Source: Paenibacillus sinensis
GTDB taxonomy: Bacteria > Bacillota > Bacilli > Paenibacillales > Paenibacillaceae
NCBI RefSeq assembly: GCF_019904155.1
Contig: NZ_JAHCMB010000202.1
Location: 1-64,000, forward strand
DNA length: 64,000 nt
Direction: 5' to 3'
The translations under genes and the position numbers were made by a program. Below, one piece after another: positions 15,779 through 25,383 of the stretch; the first letter of the stretch is position 1, and the number at the start of each line of letters is the position of its first letter. Under the pieces are notes generated by a model. The model saw only the letters and a program-made list of their open reading frames with translations, had not been told where the DNA came from and made no database searches.

Positions 15779-17644
15779 TCAATTCCGGGGAATCCGAATT
15801 TCCTGCCCGGCCCGGGTAACGACCACGGCAGCCTCGTCTTCCAGAGCTACGTTCAGAATCTGCTCTGGTGAATCCGACAGGAAGCCGCCGTCTCTACCTG
15901 CCGGATCGCCGTATACGGCTGAGACCAGCCAATGCACGCCCGGTTCAAGAGAAGCCGTCAGCGTCGGAATGACTGTCCGTGGTCTTAGCAGATTCGTATT
16001 GGCGTTCGGCCAGACCAGCAGCGCCTTCTCGTACCCGAGCAGCCCCCGGATTCCGCTCGCTCCACACTCGGTGGCCGCCGCGATGCCGGCGGATACGGAC
16101 TGCTCTTCAATCCGGCTCTCCTGACCGAGTGCGAATCCGCCTTCCGCAACGTCCAGCGGCCGGCCCGTGTCAATCCGGTGTATCCGGATATGCCACGGAA
16201 GCCCCGCCACGACCCAGGTCCGAATCTCAACGTCAGCCCAAGGCTTCCAGACCGAATGCAGCACATTGTCGCAGATCGCCGATTCCAGATTGCGGCGTCT
16301 CACCCGGTACAGATTGTCCCCGGCTTCGCTCAGCGCGAGCATGGAGTCGAAAGCGCCCTGTGTCAATCCCCATTCGGAGCGAGGGACGCTGAAGCCAAAG
16401 CCGGTCGAATAGACGAACTTCTCGTACTTGGCCGAAGTATGGGTATGTTCATTCGTGTATAGATGGCCGCTGTTGAAGGCCGCCACATGCCCTGAAGCGG
16501 GCTCGCGTACAATGGCCAGATGAGCCTGTTTCTGAACCGAAACCTCCGGAATATCCGGCAGCGGAAGCTCCTCGTCCTTCCAGAAGGGATGCTCCTCAGC
16601 CAGCGCCAGCGGCAGGAAAGTCTTCAGCGCCCAGTAAGGAGAGCCCGGCGAGTTATAGCCTTCCGCCATAACCAGATTCGGATAGACGTATCCGATTGTC
16701 AGCACCCCGCGCGAGTCGAAGATCGGCTGGCTGAACCACCAGCGCAGATTGCGCAGCACCAGGCCTTTGACGGCCCCGGCAGGCAGAACATCCACACCGG
16801 CGTAGGCCAGCGCGCTCCAGAACGCGGACTGGGCGAAGCGGTAGGTCAGGCTGCGGCCGTATGGAAGCGCCGAACCGTCCGGGGCGAACCAGGCCACAAA
16901 TTCCGAGGCGAACAGTCTGGCGCGTTCCTTGAACAACCGGGAACGCTCCGGGTCCTCTTGTTCCATCGATTTGGCATATAACAGGCCGTAGTAATGGATG
17001 GCGAAAGGCCCGTAATAATCGCTGTGCCCGTTGATTCCGTCGCTGTACCAGCCTTCCCCCAGGTAGAAATCATCCATCCGCTTCAGGTTGTTCTCTAACT
17101 GCCGCGCATCGTAAGGGAGGCCGAGTTTACGGAAACCGACATTGACGAGCACATTGAAGAACAGCCAGTTGCAGTCACAGCAAGAGCGGTTGTTGATCTG
17201 ATTCAGCCAGCGGTACAGATTCTCCTGCTCGGACGATGACAGCGGCTCCCAAATCTTCTCGGGTATGGCAGTCATCGCGAAGCCGAAGACCGCCATTTCG
17301 ACAAGACGTTGTTCATAGTCTCTAACCTCGCCCCAATATTCAGGGTGGGCAGGGTCCGTGCCGTGACGGATACCGTTCAGCACCGTCTCCCACAAATCGC
17401 TTTCCCCGCCTCCGGCGAGCAGCGGAACCAGGCCCCACAGCACCCGGGAGAAACCTTCCATCTTCGCCACCTCGGCGGGATAAGCGGCTCCCGTCATTCC
17501 GATCGTAATTCCGGCTTTACCCTCGCTATACAGCGGCTTAAGCGGCTCCGTCAGCTGCTCAAGCGCAATCACCAAATCCTCGCGCGTCTTGAGCGGATTA
17601 TCCGCAATCGAGGCATATGGGTGTGTGGTATTCAGCATTTTCAT
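15779..17644 (-). CDS. DUF2264 family protein
   Basis: Cytoplasmic protein of 621 residues (no signal peptide). The N-terminal 350 residues carry the DUF2264 hallmarks (NPLKTREDLVIALEQLTEPL, TGAAYPAEVAKMEGFSR, LWGLVPLLAGGG, and NWLFFNVLVNVG), an alpha/alpha toroid related to glycoside hydrolases and lyases. The C-terminal part is a beta-sandwich region. DUF2264 genes occur in bacterial polysaccharide loci and may cleave glycosidic bonds of uronate-containing oligosaccharides; the exact reaction is not established here. AAGGAGG precedes the ATG. It follows the GH88 gene by 14 nt. Confidence 0.85.
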   Translation of the reverse strand: MKMLNTTHPYASIADNPLKTREDLVIALEQLTEPLKPLYSEGKAGITIGMTGAAYPAEVAKMEGFSRVLWGLVPLLAGGGESDLWETVLNGIRHGTDPAHPEYWGEVRDYEQRLVEMAVFGFAMTAIPEKIWEPLSSSEQENLYRWLNQINNRSCCDCNWLFFNVLVNVGFRKLGLPYDARQLENNLKRMDDFYLGEGWYSDGINGHSDYYGPFAIHYYGLLYAKSMEQEDPERSRLFKERARLFASEFVAWFAPDGSALPYGRSLTYRFAQSAFWSALAYAGVDVLPAGAVKGLVLRNLRWWFSQPIFDSRGVLTIGYVYPNLVMAEGYNSPGSPYWALKTFLPLALAEEHPFWKDEELPLPDIPEVSVQKQAHLAIVREPASGHVAAFNSGHLYTNEHTHTSAKYEKFVYSTGFGFSVPRSEWGLTQGAFDSMLALSEAGDNLYRVRRRNLESAICDNVLHSVWKPWADVEIRTWVVAGLPWHIRIHRIDTGRPLDVAEGGFALGQESRIEEQSVSAGIAAATECGASGIRGLLGYEKALLVWPNANTNLLRPRTVIPTLTASLEPGVHWLVSAVYGDPAGRDGGFLSDSPEQILNVALEDEAAVVVTRAGQEIRIPRN

Positions 17645-17658
17645 GGATTACATCCTCC

Positions 17659-18795
17659 TTATTCCCAATAGAATGGGCCGTCTCCTCTAAGCCGGGCCAG
17701 CGCCTCGACATAGAAGAAATCGCCGTAAATGAGCGGAACGTCGATATTCCGGTTCTCGGGGTAGTTGCTCGTGCCGTGCAGGAGAAGCCCTTCTTCGTCC
17801 GGGTCGTCCCAGGTCCCGTAATGGCGGTACAGCGACTCCAGCATCTTCACGCCGCCGTCCCGGTACACATGGGCTTCCGCTTCATCCGCCAGGGAAGCCA
17901 GAAGCAGCAGCCCGCTGGCCGCGCAGGCGCCTGCGGACGTATCGCGGATCTGTCCAATTTCGCCGGGAGCGCGGAAATCCCAGTGGGGAACCTTATCCTC
18001 CGGCAGCCGGGTAAGGAAGAAATGGGCGACCCGCTGCGCCGCGTACAGATAGTCGCGCTTGCCCGTATGATGATAAGCGAGCGCCATTCCGTACAGCGCC
18101 CAAGCCGTGCCGCGCGACCAGGCGGATTCGGGCGCATAGCCCTGCCCGCCGAGCTTCTCCGCAACTTCCCCCGTATCCGGGTTGAAGTTCACAATATGAT
18201 AGACCGAGCCGTCCTGACGGATAAAATGCTCCAGTACCGTGTCCATATGCGCTTCCGCGATATGCCGGTATCGGGGATCGCCCGATATCCTGGACACCCA
18301 GAACAGCAGATTGACGTTCATGGAACAGTCGATAATCGCGACCCCGCTGTTCTTCTCCCCTTCGATCCACGGGTTCCAGGCCCGGATATACCGTCCCTTC
18401 AGGTTGAACCGGGCAGCCAAATAGTTGGCCGCCTTAAGAGCCCGGACGCGTGAAGCCTCGCCGCCTTGAAGCTTGTAATTCGCCACGCTGGTCAGAATCC
18501 ACATGAAGCCGAGGTCATGATCCAGCTTCACATAGCCGTCCAGCACCTCGTCGAGCCGCTCCTCACAGCGCTCGGCGATTTGCTTGAGGCTCTCATCCCC
18601 GCTCCCGGCGTACAGCTGCCAGAGCATGCCGGGCCAGAAGCCCGCCGTCCACCAGTGGGGCGCCTCCAGCACATATTTGCCGCCCTGGCTTGCATGCGGA
18701 AACTCGGCTCCTATTCTTCGGCTGTTCCGCCGCGTCTTCTCCAACGCTTTCTCCCAGGCCTCTTCTACCCAGACTGGACCTGCGACTGCATTCAT
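17659..18795 (-). CDS. Unsaturated glucuronyl hydrolase (GH88)
   Basis: Hydrolyses the unsaturated uronate from the non-reducing end of oligosaccharides made by polysaccharide lyases, feeding KduI/KduD. The fold is an alpha/alpha-6 barrel (378 residues). The two catalytic aspartates of the GH88 type are visible: one in DHDLGFMW (residues 92-97 region) and one in IIDCSMNVNLLFW (D156). WTAGFWPGMLW and ESAWSRGTAWALYG are also typical. No signal peptide is present, so it acts in the cytoplasm on imported oligosaccharides. It lies between the heparinase-like gene and DUF2264 in a probable three-gene operon. Confidence 0.9.
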   Translation of the reverse strand: MNAVAGPVWVEEAWEKALEKTRRNSRRIGAEFPHASQGGKYVLEAPHWWTAGFWPGMLWQLYAGSGDESLKQIAERCEERLDEVLDGYVKLDHDLGFMWILTSVANYKLQGGEASRVRALKAANYLAARFNLKGRYIRAWNPWIEGEKNSGVAIIDCSMNVNLLFWVSRISGDPRYRHIAEAHMDTVLEHFIRQDGSVYHIVNFNPDTGEVAEKLGGQGYAPESAWSRGTAWALYGMALAYHHTGKRDYLYAAQRVAHFFLTRLPEDKVPHWDFRAPGEIGQIRDTSAGACAASGLLLLASLADEAEAHVYRDGGVKMLESLYRHYGTWDDPDEEGLLLHGTSNYPENRNIDVPLIYGDFFYVEALARLRGDGPFYWE

Positions 18796-18909
18796 GTACT
18801 CACACCACCTTCATCGTACTCAGCCCCATTCCGTGAATGGACGGCCGTTAATGCCAAATCCTGCGTTGATGCTTGAATCCGCCGATCGGTGTAATGCTCC
18901 TCTGTATCT

Positions 18910-20721
18910 TTATATAAATTGGAAAGTGAACGAGAATCTGCCCGTGTCTCCGGGCTGAACTGCATGGAAATCAAGGCTATGCCATACCGTATCGCGGCCG
19001 AAATGGTCGCGGTACATATGCGCCGTAACTTCGGGCCCCAACGCCGCCGGGTCATAGCTTACCCTGACACCGCCGCCGTTCTCTCCCTGCAGCAGCACCG
19101 AGCCAGGCCGGATCAGCTCCGGCTTGCGCCAGCTGACGAACCGTTCAATCCAGCTCGATGGCTTGCCGTCATATCTGTATTCGTCAGTCAGCGCCAAACA
19201 AGGAAACTCTTCCTTGTACCAGACCAGGGAACGGACCAGGCTTGTAAGACCGCCTGCTCCATAGGCCTTTGTCAGGTCAAGGGTCAATTCATCTCTGTCC
19301 GCAGCTGCTGCAGCGTGCAGCACTGCCGCCTTATTCTCCGCGCCTTCCTCTTGATGCCGTCCATCGATGACCGGCACCGAATGGCCCTGCGAACCGTTGC
19401 AGTCATAATTGTAACGGCCTGCGCCGAAATAGTCGGCCGTATATTCTCCGCAGCCCAGATCGGCGGCGTAGATTTCTCCCCATCCGAGCAGAATGAACTG
19501 CCCCAGGTCATTATGATTATGCGGCTCGGCATTATGCCCGCCTTTTGCTGCGAAGCCGAAATGTCCTGCGGCTGAATCATGACGGGAGACGAGCCATGCG
19601 GCATCCGGCAGATAATAGCTGGCCGCTTGCCAATTCTCCCCTTTGGCTCTGCCCTTCGTCCAGATCAGATTGCGGAACGCGGGAGCCCACCGGCTGCAAT
19701 GATCCTCCGTATAGGGGGCAGAGATGGAAGACGGCGGCCGCTGAACATCCGGGAAGACGCCGGACAAATAATGGGACAAGCCTCTATGTACCCAAACCCT
19801 CGGTACCGAGTCGGAGAAGTTGGCGACATGGTTGCCGCCCATGAAGCATTTCTGCTGGAACTGCGCGATGCTTCGCACCTTGTCATCTCCGAGCCGGTCA
19901 ATGCTTCCACCGCTTCTCGCCCGGAGAAGATCGCTGTAATACACGAAATAGCCGAAGCCGTAGTTCCAGTATCCGAGGCCTTCCAGGCATGCGCCGTCGC
20001 TGCCGAAGCCCTCCAGGTAACAGTCTGCGCTCCGTTCGGTCTTCAGCAGAATATCGGCCAGCAGGCCTGGATCATCCAGCGCCAGCAGCGCCGCCGCTCC
20101 GATGGAACCCGCGCAGACGGCGGACCAATTATGCCGGGCCGTCTCCCAGCTATAAGGACCGCTTTCCAGAAACGGCCGGAACAGACGCCGGTTCACCTCA
20201 TGGCGAATTCGGGAGCGCAGCAGCGGCGGCAAGCGATCAGCCAGCAGAAGCGAAATCTCACTCAGCGCAAACCCCGTCTCGGAGGAAAAAAGATCAATAT
20301 AGCGGCTGATATCTGCGGGGCCGTGATCCTGCGGCAGATGGGCCGGAAGGCACCAGGTGTACTCATCGCACACGGCCCACAGCATATCCGCCATTTTTTC
20401 CGAATAGGCCGGATTCTCCGGCTCCAGCAGAGACAGCAGAACGTAAGTGTTCAGTCTTCTTCTCCGCTCGAAATAGACCCTTTCATACTCCAGTCTGGAA
20501 CCGGTCTGCCCAAAGATGGTGAACAGCGAAAAAGTAAGCTCCGGAATCGGCAGGGCATCCAGCCGTTCTCCCTCGGAGCGGATCACCAGAATATCCTCCT
20601 TCAGCATTTCCGACGAAGACGCCGCTCTCCAGAAGGCCTCGGAATCCCCGTCCGGATAATACAGAGTCAAGTCCGCCGGCTTCATATTTTGTACGATATC
20701 GAGAAGCTCCTGTCGGCTCAT
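18910..20721 (-). CDS. Heparinase II/III-family polysaccharide lyase-like protein
   Basis: Protein of 603 residues with an N-terminal alpha/alpha toroid and a C-terminal heparinase II/III domain. The key region is GHNAEPHNHNDLGQFILLGW, where the His/Asn block is typical of the family, followed by ADLGCGEYTADYFGAGRYNY (tyrosines available for catalysis). The toroid half has RHNWSAVCAGSIGAAALLAL. No signal peptide is visible, so it probably works on oligosaccharides inside the cell. The likely role is beta-elimination of uronate linkages, with products passed to GH88. The start has GGAGG 12 nt upstream. It is the first gene of the heparinase-GH88-DUF2264 operon, opposite an AraC regulator. Confidence 0.82.
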   Translation of the reverse strand: MSRQELLDIVQNMKPADLTLYYPDGDSEAFWRAASSSEMLKEDILVIRSEGERLDALPIPELTFSLFTIFGQTGSRLEYERVYFERRRRLNTYVLLSLLEPENPAYSEKMADMLWAVCDEYTWCLPAHLPQDHGPADISRYIDLFSSETGFALSEISLLLADRLPPLLRSRIRHEVNRRLFRPFLESGPYSWETARHNWSAVCAGSIGAAALLALDDPGLLADILLKTERSADCYLEGFGSDGACLEGLGYWNYGFGYFVYYSDLLRARSGGSIDRLGDDKVRSIAQFQQKCFMGGNHVANFSDSVPRVWVHRGLSHYLSGVFPDVQRPPSSISAPYTEDHCSRWAPAFRNLIWTKGRAKGENWQAASYYLPDAAWLVSRHDSAAGHFGFAAKGGHNAEPHNHNDLGQFILLGWGEIYAADLGCGEYTADYFGAGRYNYDCNGSQGHSVPVIDGRHQEEGAENKAAVLHAAAAADRDELTLDLTKAYGAGGLTSLVRSLVWYKEEFPCLALTDEYRYDGKPSSWIERFVSWRKPELIRPGSVLLQGENGGGVRVSYDPAALGPEVTAHMYRDHFGRDTVWHSLDFHAVQPGDTGRFSFTFQFI

Positions 20722-21103
20722 GCTTTGCTTGTTCCTCCTCTCCGATCCGCCGGATTGGCGGACCTACACTTCCGCAAAGCTTCGCCTCCGGAAGCGGGCT
20801 GCCTTGGAGATACTATCAGCCTGTTCTTATTATAGGATACGCTTACATAAGAATCATGAAAAAATATTAGCTTTATATTCAAATATATTCACCTCCTATT
20901 CTCACGCTCCATTTAACAATCCGGATGCCGCCATCTCCAGGCTCTGGCAGGACAGCCATTGGCTAAAGACCAGCGCTTGGCTAATGGAATTTCAGTTGTG
21001 ATTTTTTACTTCTTGGAAGACACCGGCCGCCCGGGTAAACTATCAGAAAGAGCATGTACGAGAGCGAAAGCCGCCGCATGACGAAGCATCAAGGAGGAGA
21101 GGA
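20722..21103. promoter_or_regulatory. Control region between the heparinase operon and the AraC gene
   Basis: A 382-bp intergenic stretch. On the minus strand TATAAT (20829-20834) is a good -10 candidate for the heparinase operon, though its -35 is weak. TGTAAGCGTATCC near it has a partial match to catabolite-responsive elements (inference). Nothing coding is seen. Confidence 0.35.
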
Positions 21104-21991
21104 TTGCTCGTGGCATTGCATACGGGAACCTATGGGTTCCGCTTTACGGAGGACCGCGATCTTCATCTGTGCAGCCTGTTCGCGGTGGGGCATGAGATCG
21201 TGGATACGACGGCCTATGTATGGGACGGGGAGACCCGTGGCGATGGACCGCTGCTGCTGTTCCAGTATACGGTTGCAGGCGAAGGCCGGTATGAGGCCGA
21301 CGGCACCGTTCACCATATCGGGCCGGAGCGGGCGTTCCTGACAGAGATTCCCGGCAGGCACCGCTATTATTATCCCGCGGACGCCAGGGAGCCGTGGGAG
21401 TTCTATTACCTGCTGATCCGGCCAGACCTCATTGCGCCGCACTGGACCCGGTTCAAGGACCAAGCCGGAACGGCGCCGCTGCTGCTGCCGGACTCCGCTC
21501 CGGTCCGGCTGCTGAAGCTCATCTACGCTGAGGCGCATGCCGGCCGGATCACGGACCCGCTGCTGGCCTCTTCCTATGTGTACCAGTTCGCCACCGAGCT
21601 GGCGCGAATGAAGGCCGCCGGGCAGCGGGACCGAAGCGAATGGCCTGAACGGATTACAATGGCCGCAGAGTATATCGAGCGGAATTATTCAGGCATGATC
21701 AGCATTGATCAGCTGTCCGATTATGTCGGACTGTCCAAGTATCATCTGATCCGCACCTTCTCCGCCTGCACCGGTCTGACGCCGGTGAGCTACCTGAACC
21801 GGGTGAGGACCGAGCGGGCGATGGAGCTGCTGCGGGGAACCGGAATGAGCGTCGAGGCCGTCGCCCGCGAGCTCGGTTACTCCAGCGGCAGCTATTTCAT
21901 CAAGGCGTTCCGCAGCCTTACGGGCCTGACGCCCGGCGAGTTCCGGGGCGGGAACGAGAGCCTCGTGTACCGCAGGCTGTTCTTTGACTGA
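21104..21991 (+). CDS. AraC-family transcriptional regulator
   Basis: Cupin-type sensor domain (about residues 1-150, with GPLLLFQYTVAGEGRYEADG and EIPGRHRYYYP) joined to a C-terminal AraC double HTH (YIERNYSGMISIDQLSDYVG, SKYHLIRTFSACTGLTP, ELGYSSGSYFIKAFRSLTG). Length is 295 residues. The start is probably the TTG at 21104 (AAGGAGG 6 nt upstream); a GTG two codons on is possible. It lies between the divergent heparinase operon and the GH27 gene downstream, and probably activates one or both in response to an oligosaccharide. Confidence 0.88.
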   Translation: MLVALHTGTYGFRFTEDRDLHLCSLFAVGHEIVDTTAYVWDGETRGDGPLLLFQYTVAGEGRYEADGTVHHIGPERAFLTEIPGRHRYYYPADAREPWEFYYLLIRPDLIAPHWTRFKDQAGTAPLLLPDSAPVRLLKLIYAEAHAGRITDPLLASSYVYQFATELARMKAAGQRDRSEWPERITMAAEYIERNYSGMISIDQLSDYVGLSKYHLIRTFSACTGLTPVSYLNRVRTERAMELLRGTGMSVEAVARELGYSSGSYFIKAFRSLTGLTPGEFRGGNESLVYRRLFFD

Positions 21992-22006
21992 GCGCAGCGC
22001 TCAGTC
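21986..22006 (+). terminator. Hairpin overlapping the AraC stop codon
   Basis: GACTGAGCG (21986-21994) pairs with CGCTCAGTC (21998-22006) around a CAG loop. The stem includes the stop codon. There is no U tract, so termination is uncertain. Confidence 0.35.
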
Positions 22007-22266
22007 TATCGGCCGGACCGGCGCTGCCTGCGCCGGTTGTCCTTCCGTCCTTTCGACTTTCCCTCCGTCCTTCCGTCATTCCAGCTGTCCTTCTGACAGC
22101 CCGCCGCCTGCCGATCAACCTGCCCTTTCCGCCGCCCGCCGCAATGTCAACCGCAATATTGTACAATTCGCATCTTGAAATCACTATAGATTCGCGTGCA
22201 TTTCTTCCTTATCATGGGGCTATAAAAGCGCAATAATTCTGAACCCCATTGAAAAGGAGCTTTTAC

Positions 22267-23553
22267 ATGACGAATAAAAATGCCGCCGCCCCCTTCCCTC
22301 CTCTCGGCTGGAACAGCTGGGACTGCTACGGAGCGGCCGTGACGGAAGCGGAAATCCGGGGCAACGCAGAGTATATGGCAGAGCATCTCAAGGCTTACGG
22401 CTGGGAATACATAACCGTTGATATCCAGTGGTATGAGCCTTATGCGAATTCCTCCCAGTACCGCCCCTTTGTGCCGCTGGAGGTGGACGAATATTCCCGC
22501 CTGATCCCGGCGGTCAACCGCTTCCCTTCCGCCGCAGACGGGAAGGGCTTCGCAGCGCTGGCCGAATATGTGCACAGCCTGGGGCTGAAATTCGGCATCC
22601 ACATCATGCGCGGCATTCCGCGCCAGGCGGTCCATGCCGACACTCCTATCAAGGGAAGCGCGGCGACGGCCCGGGTGATCGCCCATCCAAACTCCATATG
22701 TCCGTGGAATACGGACATGTACGGCGTGGACGCCTCGCAGGAAGGCGCACAGGCTTACTATGATTCCCTCTTTGAAATGTACGCCGCTTGGGGCGTCGAT
22801 CTCGTGAAGGTGGATGACATTGCCGCTTCCCGGCTGTATGACACCCATAAGGACGAGATTGAGCTCATCTCGAACGCCATCTCCAAATGCGGCCGTGATA
22901 TGGTGCTCAGCCTGTCTCCGGGCCCCGCTCCGGTGGAGTACGCGGATTTCTTCGTGGAGCATGCCAACATGTGGCGGGTGACCGACGATTTCTGGGATCT
23001 GTGGCCCCTGCTGCTCGACATGTTCGACCGCTGCCGCAAATGGCAGGGCATCCCCGGTCCCGGCTGCTGGCCGGACTGCGATATGCTGCCGCTCGGACAT
23101 ATCGGAATCCGCTCTGTCGACGGCGGCGCGGAGGACCGCATGACCCGGTTCACGCGCGACGAGCAGCTGACCATGATGTCGCTCTGGAGCATCTTCCGCT
23201 CGCCGCTCATCTTCGGCGGCGAACTGCGCGACAACGATGACTGGACGCTGTCGCTCCTGACCAACCGCGATGTGCTGCGCATGCATCGCGAGAGCCGCGG
23301 CGCCAGAGAAGCGATGCACTACGGCGATCTCATCGTCTGGACCGCGGAGGAAGAGGACGGCGCCCGCTACGCCGCCGTGTTCAACACCGGCGACTCCGGC
23401 CTGACGGTGTCTCTGCCTTCGGAGCAGCTCGGATTCACCGATTTGGAATCCGGCACGGAGCTGTGGACCAAGGAAGCCGCCTTGGTACAGAACGGCCGCC
23501 TGACAGCACTCGTGCCACCGCATGGCGTGAAGCTGTACCGGTTCGAAGGCTAG
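22267..23553 (+). CDS. GH27-family alpha-galactosidase (or related glycosidase)
   Basis: Clan GH-D glycoside hydrolase of 428 residues without a signal peptide. The N-terminal PPLGWNSWDCYG is the classical GH27 signature. The predicted nucleophile is D183 in LVKVDDI and the acid/base D272 in GCWPDCDMLPLG. It would release terminal alpha-galactose; beta-L-arabinopyranosidase activity also occurs in the family. AAAAGGAG is 8 nt ahead of the ATG. Its position after the AraC gene suggests it trims side chains of the same polysaccharide. Confidence 0.88.
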   Translation: MTNKNAAAPFPPLGWNSWDCYGAAVTEAEIRGNAEYMAEHLKAYGWEYITVDIQWYEPYANSSQYRPFVPLEVDEYSRLIPAVNRFPSAADGKGFAALAEYVHSLGLKFGIHIMRGIPRQAVHADTPIKGSAATARVIAHPNSICPWNTDMYGVDASQEGAQAYYDSLFEMYAAWGVDLVKVDDIAASRLYDTHKDEIELISNAISKCGRDMVLSLSPGPAPVEYADFFVEHANMWRVTDDFWDLWPLLLDMFDRCRKWQGIPGPGCWPDCDMLPLGHIGIRSVDGGAEDRMTRFTRDEQLTMMSLWSIFRSPLIFGGELRDNDDWTLSLLTNRDVLRMHRESRGAREAMHYGDLIVWTAEEEDGARYAAVFNTGDSGLTVSLPSEQLGFTDLESGTELWTKEAALVQNGRLTALVPPHGVKLYRFEG

Positions 23554-23634
23554 TGCTTTGACCGAATACAAGCTATTAACCCCCCCCGCGAAGGTGACCT
23601 TGTCATCGAAGCGGATTCCGGACACATCATGAAG

Positions 23635-23675
23635 GGACAGGGCGTGATTCTATCACAGCCCTGTCCCTTTATTCC
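23635..23675 (+). terminator. Intrinsic terminator after the GH27 gene
   Basis: GGACAGGGC (23635-23643) pairs with GCCCTGTCC (23658-23666), with an inner GTGA/TCAC stem, followed by a T-rich stretch. Confidence 0.75.
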
Positions 23676-23843
23676 ATCATACCCCAGCTCCTTGCCTTCA
23701 CCATACTGCATATAAATACGGCCACAGGCCGGTCCCGCGGCCCAAGTCTCTCTGCCGGCATCCGGTTTTCTCCATTCTTTCCACACAAATTCCCCTTACA
23801 CTGAGTGTGAAGTTATAGAATTGTACTGGGGGAATTGTCGGGT

Positions 23844-24329
23844 ATGAATATGACGCATTACATGTCCCTTCTGGCGGACAACCAGCCGTGGAATCTGATT
23901 ATCTTCATGGCGATCCCCGTGATCTTCGCCGAGACGATTACGGTGACGGAATTTTTCATTCTGTTCGGCAAAAACACAGGCGGCGGCCTGCGCTCCTTCA
24001 ACCGGATTTGCAGCATCCTGGCCGGTCTGTATTTTACAGGCATCTTCCTGTATCTGTTCCCCACCGCATTCGTGCCTCTGACCATGAACGGGGAATGGCA
24101 TACCTGGGTGGACGTGGTGGCCGTCAGCTTTTACCTGAGCGGCGTATTCTTCCTGCTGCCGTTGGCTCTGCTCGATCTGGGACTTATCGCCCGCCGGAGC
24201 CCGGGAGAGCGGAAGATGAAGCTGCACTTCATCTTCGTCAGCGGCTTTCTCGTCGTCGCCCACATCGCCATGATCTTCGGCATGGTTAATCCCGAGATTA
24301 TCAGCGGCATGGCGGGAATGAGTCACTAA
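23844..24329 (+). CDS. Small four-helix membrane protein
   Basis: Predicted integral membrane protein of about 161 residues with four hydrophobic helices (around 17-37, 50-72, 86-112 and 130-148). The first helix region, WNLIIFMAIPVIFAETITVT, and TAFVPLTMNGEWHTWVDVVA are distinctive. It may belong to the DUF6803 group of small permease-like proteins, which I recall only loosely. No catalytic motif is seen. The ATG at 23844 is preferred; a TTG at 23835 is possible but is too close to the GGGGGAA site. Its function is unknown. Confidence 0.65.
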   Translation: MNMTHYMSLLADNQPWNLIIFMAIPVIFAETITVTEFFILFGKNTGGGLRSFNRICSILAGLYFTGIFLYLFPTAFVPLTMNGEWHTWVDVVAVSFYLSGVFFLLPLALLDLGLIARRSPGERKMKLHFIFVSGFLVVAHIAMIFGMVNPEIISGMAGMSH

Positions 24330-24349
24330 TTCCATTTTCCAAATAAAAG

Positions 24350-24384
24350 ATACCGCCCAATTGGACAAGATGGGCGGTATTTCT
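24350..24384 (+). terminator. Intrinsic terminator
   Basis: ATACCGCCC pairs with GGGCGGTAT, followed by TTTCTG. It ends the small membrane protein gene. Confidence 0.7.
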
Positions 24385-24399
24385 GTATCTGGACAGCGG

Positions 24400-24453
24400 A
24401 ACTTCGGGCCATGCTGGCCCGAAGTTGCAGGGTTTGGGGCGGCTTGCCCCAAA
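24400..24453. repeat. Two adjacent perfect hairpins
   Basis: AACTTCGGGCC/GGCCCGAAGTT with loop ATGCT (24400-24426) is followed by TTTGGGGC/GCCCCAAA with loop GGCTT (24433-24453). They lie at the left boundary of the AT-rich AraC/EamA segment. Confidence 0.6.
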
Positions 24454-24535
24454 TCAATAGAGCAATATCATACAAGAATGCTGATGCCTCTTGGGGTACA
24501 CTAAGTATCAGATAGTCAGGAAAGGAGGAACATTT

Positions 24536-25360
24536 TTGAAGCAAGAAATAAGAACAGTAAAATATGATACGGAGCTGAAAGTGGAAGTTTATCATTTTCA
24601 AGGAATTATGCAGAAGTTCCCCAATCATTTTCATGAGTATTATGTGATTGGTTTTATTGAGAAAGGTCAGCGCTTATTGTCTTGCAAAAACAAAGAGTAC
24701 GTCATAGAACCGGGAGATTTATTACTGTTTAATCCGCGCGATAATCATGCTTGCGAGCAAATCGACGGTCAAACACTGGATTATCGCTGCATCAATATCC
24801 AACCGGAAATTATGAGCAAGGCAATCTGTGAAATAACAGGAAAAGAATATTTACCCTACTTTACGTCACAGGTAGTTTTTCATAGCGACTTGGTTGTTGT
24901 ACTTCGGGAATTACATCAAATGCTCATGGAGGAGGAAAGCGATTTTAGAAAAGAGGAAATCTTTTTTTTCCTTCTGGAACAACTGGTAGAAGAATATACG
25001 GAGCAGGCCGTACCAGCAGGAAATACAGAGCAAAGCATGGAAGCAAGGGCAATCTGTGAATTTTTAGAAAATCACTACATGGAGAACATTACGCTGAATG
25101 ACCTGTGCAAGCTGACGGGACTAAGCAAATACTATCTTCTTCGCTCTTTTACCAAGCAGAAGGGAATCTCTCCTTATAGTTATTTGGAAACGATCCGAAT
25201 TGACAAAGCAAAGAAAATGCTGGAGCAAGGCATTTTACCAATAGATGTGGCATTACAGACAGGGTTTACCGACCAGAGCCATTTTTCCAACTTCTTCAAG
25301 AAGTTTATAGGGCTGACGCCAAAACAGTATATGAATATTTTCAAGGATGCTCATAGCTGA
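24536..25360 (+). CDS. AraC-family transcriptional regulator
   Basis: N-terminal cupin (HFHEYYVIGFIEKGQRLLSC, then YVIEPGDLLLFNPRDNHAC) and C-terminal AraC HTH pair (LNDLCKLTGLSKYYLLRSFT, ALQTGFTDQSHFSNFFKKF), 274 residues. The start is a TTG at 24536 with AAGGAGG 8 nt upstream. It is followed by an EamA exporter gene after 23 nt; AraC/EamA pairs of this kind are common and the regulator usually controls the exporter. The coding sequence is clearly AT-richer than its neighbours, which suggests horizontal acquisition. Confidence 0.87.
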   Translation: MKQEIRTVKYDTELKVEVYHFQGIMQKFPNHFHEYYVIGFIEKGQRLLSCKNKEYVIEPGDLLLFNPRDNHACEQIDGQTLDYRCINIQPEIMSKAICEITGKEYLPYFTSQVVFHSDLVVVLRELHQMLMEEESDFRKEEIFFFLLEQLVEEYTEQAVPAGNTEQSMEARAICEFLENHYMENITLNDLCKLTGLSKYYLLRSFTKQKGISPYSYLETIRIDKAKKMLEQGILPIDVALQTGFTDQSHFSNFFKKFIGLTPKQYMNIFKDAHS

Positions 25361-25383
25361 CTCTTTGTATAGAGAGGATTCTC

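Noticed and set aside
22147..23625. Long minus-strand open frame (492 codons) opposite the GH27 gene
   Set aside because: No family motif, no ribosome site, and fully antisense to a well-supported glycosidase.
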